From assembly GCF_934359325.1 (NCBI RefSeq), contig NZ_CAKRLH010000054.1, positions 1 through 9,492 of the forward strand: a DNA stretch of 9,492 bases, given 5' to 3'. Made by a program: the position numbers and the translations under genes. Positions 1 to 7,800 of the stretch are shown here, piece by piece (position 1 is the stretch's first letter; each line of letters opens with the position of its first letter). The DNA is from an uncultured Porphyromonas sp. (lineage in GTDB: Bacteria > Bacteroidota > Bacteroidia > Bacteroidales > Porphyromonadaceae). A model generated the notes under the pieces. The model searched no databases, had not been told where the DNA came from, and saw only the letters and a list, made by a program, of their open reading frames with translations.

Positions 1-29
1 CTAAAAAGCGGGCACCCCTGTCGGGGTGC
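1..29 (-). terminator. Rho-independent terminator-like hairpin
   Basis: On the minus strand a perfect 7-bp stem GCACCCC/GGGGTGC (positions 29-23 with 18-12, 4-nt loop) is followed by CCGC and then five T residues (7 to 3). This is the classic order for an intrinsic terminator of leftward transcription. No gene lies close upstream of it on that strand. It could end leftover readthrough from the operon at 697-8250, or a short RNA from the repeat-rich gap. There is no T-run on the plus side, so it is not bidirectional. Confidence 0.55.
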
Positions 30-73
30 ATCGTTCACCACTCTTTACAATGAGTTGAATGGTTTCTGTACCA

Positions 74-92
74 CTCAGATGCGTCAGCCCTG
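74..92 (+). repeat. 19-nt direct repeat, copy 1
   Basis: CTCA-GA-TGCGTCAG-C-CCTG. It matches the copy at 321-339 in 16 of 19 positions, with mismatches only at the GA/AG pair and one C/T. It ends 10 nt before the 60-bp palindrome at 103. Function unknown; it appears to be a flank shared by the two large inverted repeats. Confidence 0.6.
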
Positions 93-102
93 CGCCCCCA
101 AA

Positions 103-162
103 CTAAACCCGATATTAGTGATCACTAAACCCGGGTTTAGTGATCACTAATATCGGGTTTAG
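103..162. repeat. Perfect 60-bp palindrome with nested palindromes
   Basis: Two 30-nt arms with no spacer are exact reverse complements, centred between 132 and 133. The outer ends read CTAAACCC...GGGTTTAG, and the same CTAAACCC/GGGTTTAG unit recurs at the centre (125-140). Each arm also carries its own complete 14-bp palindrome, TTAGTGATCACTAA, at 115-128 and 137-150, with centres 22 bp apart. Symmetry stops abruptly at both ends (A at 102, A at 163). There is no T-run on either side, so it is not a standard terminator. It could form a cruciform or a long RNA hairpin, hold paired protein-binding sites, or be a small interspersed repeat. I do not recognise the family. Confidence 0.9.
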
Positions 163-320
163 ACTTCACCGAACTCTACCCGGCTCGATACGATACTCCC
201 CGGCGCCGAGGATGCCCGCTCCCTTGCAGGTCGCCGTCACAACGAAGATGACCGATAAGTGAGACCACCCATCCTTTTAGGTTAGCCTCTCTAACGAGTA
301 TCAGATCCTTTACTGTTAAG

Positions 321-339
321 CTCAAGTGCGTCAGTCCTG
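321..339 (+). repeat. 19-nt direct repeat, copy 2
   Basis: CTCA-AG-TGCGTCAG-T-CCTG, 16 of 19 identical to 74-92. It directly abuts the left arm of the stem-loop that starts at 340, so both copies sit in the same orientation immediately left of a large inverted repeat. Confidence 0.6.
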
Positions 340-389
340 GGTTATTTCAGCCCTCGGGACATAAATTAGTCCCGAGGGCTGAAATAACC
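340..389. repeat. Perfect 21-bp inverted repeat with 8-nt loop
   Basis: The left arm 340-360 begins GGTTATTTCAGCCC and the right arm 369-389 is its exact reverse complement. The loop is ATAAATTA (361-368). The stem is far longer than a typical terminator stem and neither side carries a run of T (the plus side continues TCAAAAAGTG). It is best described as a structured intergenic repeat; a bidirectional Rho-blocking or RNA-stabilising hairpin is possible. Confidence 0.85.
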
Positions 390-466
390 TCAAAAAGTGA
401 GGGAAAAGGCACTCCTCACGCCCTTTTGACGAAAAAACGCCCCAAAAAGTCGCTCAGAAATCCTAA

Positions 467-509
467 GAGACGCTCTTTCCTGGAGAAATCATCCAAGAAA
501 GAGCGTCTC
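467..509. repeat. 13-bp hairpin with inner 4-bp stem
   Basis: GAGACGCTCTTTC (467-479) pairs perfectly with GAAAGAGCGTCTC (497-509). After one C/A mismatch the stem continues with TGGA/TCCA (481-484 with 492-495), leaving a 7-nt loop. There is no strong T-run on either side. It could serve as a secondary terminator about 190 nt beyond the operon's last stop codon, or be part of the same repeat cluster as the two larger palindromes. Confidence 0.7.
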
Positions 510-635
510 ATTATCCCCCCATTTTTCAAAGGTCTCATTAGAGGAGTAGACGTATGTCAGTCGGGAAGAAGAAGCCGAGTCGAGTATGCCGTGTACTTCC
601 GATAGAATGATTTCTATGTAAGATACCAGACAAGA

Positions 636-666
636 GAGGAGCGCACCCTCATCAGATGCGCTCCTC
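636..666 (-). terminator. Hairpin ending the SusCD operon
   Basis: GAGGAGCGCA (636-645) pairs perfectly with TGCGCTCCTC (657-666), giving a 10-bp stem with an 11-nt loop. It starts 30 nt past the stop codon of the last gene of the leftward operon. The minus strand after it reads TCTTGTCTGG, only weakly T-rich, so termination may be inefficient or the hairpin may mainly protect the mRNA 3' end. Confidence 0.6.
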
Positions 667-696
667 ATAATGTAGTCAAAAGTCTCGCGGACTCAT

Positions 697-2061
697 TTAG
701 TTCTCAATAAATCTGAAGTCAACCCAAAGTTTATACTGTGAATTAATCTCCTGAATACGTACGATGCCGTTATCCGGATCTTGCAAGGTAATCATGACCT
801 TATTATCATCCCCTCCTGCAGTGGTAAAGAATGCTGTAAAGAGGGAGACGGCATTGAGATCCTCTGCGCGGAGGGCATTGCCTATCAGATCATGTGTCGT
901 CCCTGTGAACTTGAGGCTGTAAATACCCTCATATGGAGCTACCTCCTCAAGCTCATAGGTAATACCGGGCCAGAAAGCCTTGCCATTCTCATCCTTGCAC
1001 ATAAAGTCAAACTCCTTGAGGCCAGACTGCAAGTACCACTGGAGAGTCACGAATCCGGGAAGGACAGCCCCAATCTTGCCTAAGAAGTTCATGGTAATAT
1101 TATCTGCATCATTTAAAACAAAGAAGCCATTCGTGAAGTAGCCTCCGGGGCGAAGCATAAGTGGAAGCGGAGAGAGGTTGATCCAAACCTTAGGATTATC
1201 CTTGGCTGAAAAACGCTTACCCTCCTCGTCGTAGACAAAGTCGGAGTAAGACTTTCCGTCCACCTCAAGAGCCGGCTCCAGATGGAAGCCGCCCTCCGCA
1301 TAAGAGACTACAAACTCCTTCTCCTCCTCACCCTCATTCATAGGGGCAAGTATCATCGTGAAGTTCGTCGGATTGGTAGATGACACCAAGGACTTAAGAG
1401 CCGAGACATCAAAGGAGATAGAGTTGAGTGGCTGCTCACCATTCATCAGCACCACTGCTGATCCATATTGAGTCAGCTGATTGGCAAGAGTATGGATAAG
1501 CCCCGTGATCCCATTATTGGAGAGACCTGCCGGCGCCTTGAGGGGGATGAGCTCGACCTTCTCACCGTACTTGAGTCCCTTGAGGACAATCTTCTCCGGA
1601 GATACAGAGTAGATGATGAAGTCATTCTCTCCCCAGTATCCCTCACCCTTCTTGATACTGGGATTGGGCTGAAGGGACGGGTCAGCAAGGACCGTCAGCG
1701 CACCCGGTGTATCAAAGGAGATCATCGGACCACTGTAGAGGGAGAGCGCATAGGTGGAGGTGGTAGGCTCATCAAGGTAGTCCGCCCACATCTTTACCGA
1801 CTTATTCTCCCCAAAGAGCATCTGGACGGTATACTCACCTCCTATCGTCTTCTTGGGGACCTTGTAAGTCATCTGCCAGCCATTAGGATTGGCAAGCAGG
1901 GTCTTCTCACACTGCTCGAGCAGATCAAGTGCTCGACCATTATTTGTCTCACCGAAGAGCAGCTCCTGCTTATTGTCACACCCGGTGAGACCAAGAGCCA
2001 CGACCAAGAGGGTGCCGAGCAGAGTGCTGCTGATGAGAGTGGATATATTAAGTTTTTTCAT
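697..2061 (-). CDS. DUF4302-type lipoprotein
   Basis: A 454-residue predicted lipoprotein of unknown biochemical role, last gene of the SusCD operon. The N-terminus has a Lys-rich start, a hydrophobic stretch (about 8-24) and a lipobox LTGC with Cys at 28. The segment at about 45-180 resembles the DUF4302 family as I know it: LLEQCEKTLLANPNGWQMTYK, then a beta-rich run with STYALSLYSGPMISFDT and a later FIIYSVSPEKIVLKG. No catalytic motif is visible. I chose the ATG at 2061 because an upstream in-frame TTG at 2094 would overlap the previous gene by 4 nt and put 11 non-signal residues before the MKK start. The gap to the metallohydrolase gene is then 29 nt. Family members are typically found beside SusC/SusD pairs with an HExxH lipoprotein (established context), so an accessory surface role in binding or uptake is inferred. 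Confidence 0.82.
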   Translation of the reverse strand: MKKLNISTLISSTLLGTLLVVALGLTGCDNKQELLFGETNNGRALDLLEQCEKTLLANPNGWQMTYKVPKKTIGGEYTVQMLFGENKSVKMWADYLDEPTTSTYALSLYSGPMISFDTPGALTVLADPSLQPNPSIKKGEGYWGENDFIIYSVSPEKIVLKGLKYGEKVELIPLKAPAGLSNNGITGLIHTLANQLTQYGSAVVLMNGEQPLNSISFDVSALKSLVSSTNPTNFTMILAPMNEGEEEKEFVVSYAEGGFHLEPALEVDGKSYSDFVYDEEGKRFSAKDNPKVWINLSPLPLMLRPGGYFTNGFFVLNDADNITMNFLGKIGAVLPGFVTLQWYLQSGLKEFDFMCKDENGKAFWPGITYELEEVAPYEGIYSLKFTGTTHDLIGNALRAEDLNAVSLFTAFFTTAGGDDNKVMITLQDPDNGIVRIQEINSQYKLWVDFRFIEN

Positions 2062-2090
2062 ATCTGAAATCTCATTTAGAAGGATTAGCC

Positions 2091-3218
2091 TCAATTTCTT
2101 TTGCTGGCATCAAGCTGTGCCTCAGTAAGAGGACTGCCGTCCTCCTTGTGCTGTCCGGTCGCACACAATACGCGATTGTGTGTGTAGGGACTCACAGCAT
2201 AGAAGGGTGCGATCACATACGAGCGCGTGGAAGCCGAGCTCTGAGGGATAATCTCAGGATTCTTAAGTGCCATCTCGGCATTCTTAAGTGCAGCATCACG
2301 GATCTCATCGAGATCAATATTCCAGGTAGCCTTGAGGTAGTCCCTCACCATAGCGAGCTTGGTAAGGATAGCCTGCCTACCCTCCTCAGCCTCCTTAGGA
2401 TCAACGGGATTCGGATCATGGTCAGGATTGAGGACCAGCTCTTTCTCAGCCGCCTCGACACCCGTGGAGATGTGAGCGTCCCACTGCTCGGGGGTCATGG
2501 TGATGTAGAAAGCTAGGATCTCTACGAAGTCCTCGTTATGATTAAGCATGGAGTAATTGGAGGTAAATCCCTTAACCCTTGCCTCAGTATCACTAAAGTC
2601 AGTCCAGCGGATGGTATAGTGCTTCTTGGACACAGACTGGAAGTCCTCGGTGAACTTCTTATTCTGATGCAGAATATGACCAAACTCATGGAACATCGTG
2701 TGGACCGCCTCGCGGACGAAGGGATACTCCACACCGGGATACTGGTCATCCTCCTTCTGATCCCAGTAGTCAACGCCGTAGAAGACAAACTTACTACCGG
2801 CCTCTGCCTGAGCAAGACGGCGGGAGCCAAATTGGTAACCCCACTCGCCAAGCAGCATAAACTGCTTAGGGATGAGCGGCTTGATAAACGAGTTCCCCAT
2901 CTCCTCCTGATAGGTCTTGATGAAAGTCTGCTTCAGCATAGTCAGGAAGGGCTGGACGTTCTCGGGTCTCGGAGGGATATAGTTACTGTTATATCCGGCC
3001 TCCTTGGTGTCCCACCTCCAGATGACCTCGATGTTGTATGGATCGGTATACTCTGCCTTGATCCACTTGTCGAGTGGGGTCTGATACCTCTTGAGCAGCG
3101 CAGTCTCTCTCTGGAAGTCCGGAGCGGTGAGGTCCTCCTCCTTCTTGCATCCTCCGAGGAGCAGTACTGATCCGATCAGCACGAGGAGGGAGCCATGTAT
3201 ATAATTCATGTATCTCAT
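2091..3218 (-). CDS. Zinc metallohydrolase-like lipoprotein (HExxH, SusCD-associated)
   Basis: A 375-residue predicted lipoprotein with a zinc-peptidase signature. The signal peptide ends in the lipobox LGGC, Cys 24; a second in-frame ATG at codon 4 (3209) is an equally possible start. The catalytic motif HEFGH lies at 177-181 (preceded by AVHTMF): the two His would bind zinc and Glu 178 would be the general base. The acidic segment NEDFVEILAF (about 228-237) probably supplies the third ligand, as in related HExxH families. Residues after the lipid Cys are KKEED, resembling the Lys/acidic surface-export signal of Bacteroidota lipoproteins, so cell-surface location is likely. It matches the family called substrate import-associated zinc metallohydrolase lipoprotein, which is defined by its neighbourhood with RagA/RagB-type genes. 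It starts 16 nt after the susD-like stop. Its true substrate is unknown; peptide cleavage is only the most natural guess. Confidence 0.85.
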   Translation of the reverse strand: MRYMNYIHGSLLVLIGSVLLLGGCKKEEDLTAPDFQRETALLKRYQTPLDKWIKAEYTDPYNIEVIWRWDTKEAGYNSNYIPPRPENVQPFLTMLKQTFIKTYQEEMGNSFIKPLIPKQFMLLGEWGYQFGSRRLAQAEAGSKFVFYGVDYWDQKEDDQYPGVEYPFVREAVHTMFHEFGHILHQNKKFTEDFQSVSKKHYTIRWTDFSDTEARVKGFTSNYSMLNHNEDFVEILAFYITMTPEQWDAHISTGVEAAEKELVLNPDHDPNPVDPKEAEEGRQAILTKLAMVRDYLKATWNIDLDEIRDAALKNAEMALKNPEIIPQSSASTRSYVIAPFYAVSPYTHNRVLCATGQHKEDGSPLTEAQLDASKRN

Positions 3219-3234
3219 AATAATGGATGATCGA

Positions 3235-4866
3235 TTACTTGGAGATTCTCTCTAAGTCCTTCTCGTAACCCGGATTCTTCTCCAGGTAGGGAAGTACGTT
3301 GGACGGAAGCTGGTAGGCATAGCGAGGATCGGTACCTCTCAGTACGATATACTCCTGCTTGGCGTTACCCTGCGAGAGGACATTGTGGACAATGTCCATA
3401 CGGAAGTGCCTATTGTCCATCCAGCGCATACCATCGTGGATAGTGGCGATACGCTTCATATCCACGCAGGCACGCAGGTACATCTCCTGCTCAGGAGTGG
3501 TCTCAAAGGAAGGATTGAAGGTATTGATCTCTATCCCATAGACCGGATCGGGTAAGATCTTACCCACCTTGTCCTGATAGAAGTTAACGATCTTCTCCTT
3601 CGTCACCTTGTACAACGGGTCAGACTCATCATACCCCTTCATAAAGTGAGAAACGAAGATCTGAAGCAGCTGCTCGACCTTGGCAAAGTCATTCTTCATC
3701 GTGTAGGCCTCCGCCATATTGAAGAGTACCTCATCCCCACTAAAGAGGATCGCCTGAGTGTGGATAAAGCCTGTTTGGGTTGTCTTATCGGTCATCTCAA
3801 AGTGCTCCTCAATCTTAGGAGCAAAGGCATTGTACGCACTCCCATAAAATGGATAAGCGGCCTGAACCTTATTAACCTTACCAGGCTCGGGAGTATTGAG
3901 GAAGTTGGGTCCCCAGAATATAGTCCTTGCCAGACCCGGTCTACCCTCAGCAGGCCAGGATGCACCATAACGCCATCGTCCCTGATAGTTACGACACCAG
4001 CTCGAGACGAGTACAGACACAAGGAAGTTGGCGGGCTCTGTCTCCATACCCCAGATCTGTGCCATCTCACTGGTCGTACCCATGTAGAAGGAGTTGGGGT
4101 CATTGATGGTGCGGACATAGAGACTGGGGTCATTACCCATAGCCTCATTACCCAGCTCGATCACCTTATCCCACTTCTGGAGAGTCCTGTAGAGACGGGT
4201 ACCGAAGGCGGCAGTAGCCTGTCTATTGAAGTGATACTTTACGACACTATAGTCGTCACGTATCAGCTTACTTCCCTCCTCGAAGTCCTTAGCGATCTTA
4301 TCGTAGAGCTCCTGCAGCGTACCGCGCTCATACTCCTGGATCAGCTTATTCTCGGGGACAAGTGGGTAGGGGAGTCCCAGATCCTTGCCTGCTGTGGCCG
4401 GATCGTAGGGGATGGTAAAGGTCTGTGCCAGCATATACATGGCATAGGCACGAGCGACGAGAGCCTCTCCACGGGTGGCATCAGCCTGCTCGCCCTTAGC
4501 ACCTACTCGGTCTAAGTCATAAAGCACCTGATTGGCCGCAGCGACGGCTTCATAGCAGGAGCGCCAGTATCCCTGAGGAGAGTCCTGATAGGTACTCTTG
4601 ACCGTCTCCTCATAGAGATACATATTTTCATCAAAACTATTGAAAGGCGAGAGCCTTGAGCTGAGGTCAGCGACATTGTCGCAGCGGAGCTCAAAGAGAG
4701 GGGCATAGTGATACTCGGGATAGGCGGTGACAGCCAGCTCCTTGGCAGCCGGCACATCGTTGATCTGCGTACGATCATCCGGCGCCTGGCTCAGGAACCT
4801 ATCGCAACTCACGAGGGAGAGCGAGATCAGTCCCAGACCAATTACGTGATATATTATTTTTTTCAT
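3235..4866 (-). CDS. RagB/SusD-family nutrient-binding outer-membrane lipoprotein
   Basis: A 543-residue predicted surface lipoprotein that would cap the SusC-type barrel and bind ligand, opening and closing as a lid. The start MKKIIYHVIG leads to a lipobox LVSC with Cys 21, then the typical SusD mature start CDRFLSQAPDDRTQ. The middle is helix-rich with the TPR-like pattern of the family, for example YWRSCYEAVAAANQVLYDLD and the ALVARAYAMYMLAQTF segment. Residues about 464-491 (LRACVDMKRIATIHDGMRWMDNRHFRMD) correspond to the conserved C-terminal SusD region usually written RRxELxxEGxRWxDLxR, here rather divergent. The length is normal. The gene begins 33 nt after the transporter stop, so it is co-transcribed and forms a dedicated pair with it. 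Ligand identity (glycan, peptide or metal complex) cannot be told from sequence; the hydrolase next door makes peptides a reasonable hypothesis. Confidence 0.93.
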   Translation of the reverse strand: MKKIIYHVIGLGLISLSLVSCDRFLSQAPDDRTQINDVPAAKELAVTAYPEYHYAPLFELRCDNVADLSSRLSPFNSFDENMYLYEETVKSTYQDSPQGYWRSCYEAVAAANQVLYDLDRVGAKGEQADATRGEALVARAYAMYMLAQTFTIPYDPATAGKDLGLPYPLVPENKLIQEYERGTLQELYDKIAKDFEEGSKLIRDDYSVVKYHFNRQATAAFGTRLYRTLQKWDKVIELGNEAMGNDPSLYVRTINDPNSFYMGTTSEMAQIWGMETEPANFLVSVLVSSWCRNYQGRWRYGASWPAEGRPGLARTIFWGPNFLNTPEPGKVNKVQAAYPFYGSAYNAFAPKIEEHFEMTDKTTQTGFIHTQAILFSGDEVLFNMAEAYTMKNDFAKVEQLLQIFVSHFMKGYDESDPLYKVTKEKIVNFYQDKVGKILPDPVYGIEINTFNPSFETTPEQEMYLRACVDMKRIATIHDGMRWMDNRHFRMDIVHNVLSQGNAKQEYIVLRGTDPRYAYQLPSNVLPYLEKNPGYEKDLERISK

Positions 4867-4899
4867 ACTTATCGGGTATTTCAGTCAGAGTGGGGTACT

Positions 4900-7800
4900 T
4901 TAGAATCCAAGGCGCAGAGTCAGTGTATACTGGTGCGGTGTAGGCATAGCCACACCACCGGTATTGGCAAACTCAGGATCCACGCCATTGAGCTTCTTGT
5001 CGGCATAGATCAGCCAGACATTGGAAGCCACAAAGCGCAAGGTGGCACTATTGATGCTGAGGTACTCCTTAAGGAAGTCTCGCGGAAGATTGTAGGAGAG
5101 CGTGATATCCTTCAGACGGAAGAAGTCACCCTTAGCCACTCGGATGTCACTGTAGTTGTAACCGGTGTAAGCCCAGCTGACATCTGTCCCCTCATCGTAG
5201 AGTCTCCAGCGGCTCTGGATGGCCGGGATATTTGTCGTCTTCTCATCACCGGGCACCTGCCACCTATTGAGCATCTCACGGGGCATGGTAGACTGATCAG
5301 AGTACCAAGTCGAGAAGTCATCGGGGAGACGAATCACGCTACCAGCCTGATAGGTGAAGTAGAAAGAGAGGCCAAAATCCTTGTACCGGAAGGTGTTGTC
5401 AAAACCACCGACGATGGTAGGATCGATCGAGCCCTCATACTTCAGGTAATCAAGGTCCTGATTATTCTGGAAGTTGATCCCCTTATAGCCGACAATCTCC
5501 TTGCCATCCTCATCTTTCTCACCCAACCAGAAGGTAGGCATACCGGTGTCATCAAGACCACGGAAGGGGAGAGAGAAGAGGGAGCGCACAGGATAGCCCT
5601 CACGTGGAGCACCTCCCTGACGAGTCAGAGTTCCTACGGTAGGGATGGCATCCAGCTTGGTAATCTTATTCTCGTTCCAAGAGAAAGTCAGGTTACTATT
5701 CCAAGCAAAGTCACCGGTATCCACGTTGGTGGTATTAAGGGTAAACTCGATACCATGGCTGTCCATATTGGCGGAGTTACCCCACTTACGCTCCTGACCA
5801 CCGATACCTGAGGTGGTGACAAGACCGATAAGGTCGAAGCCCTTACGCCAGTAAGCGTCCATGCTCAGACTGACACGGTTGTTGAATAGTCCGAGGTCGC
5901 CTCCGACATTAAACTCATACTGCTTCTCCCACGTCAGGTCGCTATTGCCGAGCGCATCAATGTAGGTGAGGGTCTCGTCTCTCGAGGTAAGCCCACGGAA
6001 AGTACGACCGCTGTAGAAGACCGGCAGAGAGTTACGTGCCGGTCCCATAGATGCCGTCAGACCATAGGTAGCACGCAGCAGGGCTCTGGAGACGGTGTTG
6101 TTCATCGGGAAGAGGGTCTCACGGATATTCCAAGATCCGGAGACGTTCCATGTAGGCAGCCATCTGGAGCTGCGAGCCTTGCCGAGGAGGTTAGATCCAT
6201 CGACACGTCCTGTGAGGTTGAGGGTGTACTTTCCCTGATAAGAGTAGGAAGCGGTGGCAAAGAAGGCCACAAAGCGATCATAGCTATTATAGAGCCCGTA
6301 GTAATTGCCACCCTGCTCGATGAGCTGCTTAAGGATCCGGTAGTCGGTATTGGGGGTCAGTCCCTTGTCGTACTGCATACCATAGCCATCGGTCCACCTA
6401 TGCTCACGATCGGCATACTTCACCTCACTACCGACCATCATATTAGTAATATGATCTTCGTTGAAGATATTATTGTAATTGGCGGTAGCTCTGAAGTAGT
6501 AGTTGCGCAGGATGTCATCCTGAGTGTCGTAGAATCCACCATTGGGGAGGACCACCTGAGGATACGAATTGACCTGCTCCGGATCCCTATAGAGGTATGA
6601 GTTGTTATCGATCACGGAGGAGTCATCGGTAGCTCGATAAGCCATCGCCTTATTGGAGTGCTCAGTGACTCTATTTTGCTGCGAGGTCTTCACGAATCGA
6701 GCAGATCCGAGGGCACTCAGCTCCAGCTGCTTGATCGGCTGATAGGTCAGCTCTGCCTGAAACTTAGAGTCCAGCATCGTGATGCCGATCGTATTATTCT
6801 CCAGCTCGTTGATGATATTGAAGGGAGCGTAATTGCGACGGTAGTAGAAGAGATTGCCGTCACCACCCCGGACCCTCATCGTACGAGAGGTATTGAGTGC
6901 GTAGCTGAAGGGGTTGATATCAAAGTCGCGGACATAGGTACCATTGTAAGAGTCAAAGGTACGAGCATTAGTCCCCGGCACCTTCTGATCACGATAGGAG
7001 CTGGAGGTATTGAAGTTCAGTCCCAGCTTATCGGTAAACTTGTAGCCAAGGTTAAAGTTCGCAGTATACCTCTGCACCTTATCAGCGATGGACCAACCCG
7101 GGTCATTGAAGAGGGAGAGCGACCCATAGAAATGAGCCTTATCCGTACCGCCGGAGATACTCACAGCATGGTTCTGCTGGATGGCGTTGCGGAAGAGCTC
7201 TGAGAACCAGTCGGTGTTTCTCATAGCAGCAGCCTGGAGGAAATCAAGCTTTGCCTCTGTCGTATTAGGCATACCGAAAGAGTCGGTATTGGGATCGTAC
7301 TGACTAAGCAGTCGGCTCATGACATAGAACTCACCCGCATTCTGGTTGCGCACCGTATTGGCGTAATTGAGGAAGCCCTTACGGTAAAGCTCCATATAGA
7401 CACCCATCTGCTCGGCAGAGTTGAGGATATTGTAGTCCGAGTAGCGGGGTCTCTCGCGGAGGGTAAACTCGCCGCTGTAGCTGACTCTCGCAGTCCCCTG
7501 CTTTCCCTTCTTCGTGGTGATGACGATCACACCATTCATCGCACGTGCACCATAGAGTGCGGTGGCAGAGGCATCCTTCAGGATCTCAAAAGAAGCGATA
7601 TCGTCGGTATTAAGCCCGGCAACAGCAGAGGAGATCAGCGTGGCAGCATTACCGGAGGAGAGGTCGTCGGGGCTGACATCCACCACATCCTCAAGTACCA
7701 CACCATCAACCACCCAGAGCGGCTTGGTGTCACCATAGATGGAGGAGGCACCGCGGACACGGATCTTAGGAGCCGCACCGAAGGTACCGGAGACGTTCTG

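Larger units (their letters stand above)
30..635. other. Gene-free, inverted-repeat-rich intergenic region
   Basis: I see no supportable coding sequence, tRNA, rRNA or CRISPR array here. The longest open stretches are under 40 codons and lack a credible ATG start. The region is dominated by inverted repeats (103-162, 340-389, 467-509) and a repeated 19-nt motif (74-92 and 321-339). About 170-300 is more GC-rich and holds nothing I can name. The stretch 510-635 between the last large hairpin and the operon terminator also shows nothing definite. A short RNA gene cannot be excluded. Confidence 0.6.

Noticed and set aside
79..150. 23-codon plus-strand ORF (MRQPCAPK...) running into the 60-bp palindrome
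   Set aside because: Most of it lies inside the palindrome, so the same peptide is encoded on both strands by symmetry. No ribosome-binding or promoter support.
166..276. 36-codon open stretch on the minus strand ending GAGEYRIEPGRVR and a stop directly before the 60-bp palindrome
   Set aside because: It reads like protein but has no ATG start, an upstream stop at 277-279, and is short enough to be chance. It might be a decayed gene end or part of a repeat; a translated search could show whether a longer relative exists.
2062..2094. Eleven extra N-terminal codons on the DUF4302 gene
   Set aside because: The upstream start is TTG, it overlaps the preceding stop codon, and it would bury the MKK signal-peptide start; the ATG at 2061 gives a normal lipoprotein signal.
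4708..5811. Long open frame of about 367 codons on the plus strand
   Set aside because: It lies antisense to susC and susD with no family resemblance. Such frames on the opposite strand are expected here from the codon bias of the real genes. The same applies to 1468-2067, 2538-3170, 3646-4515 and 6658-7203.
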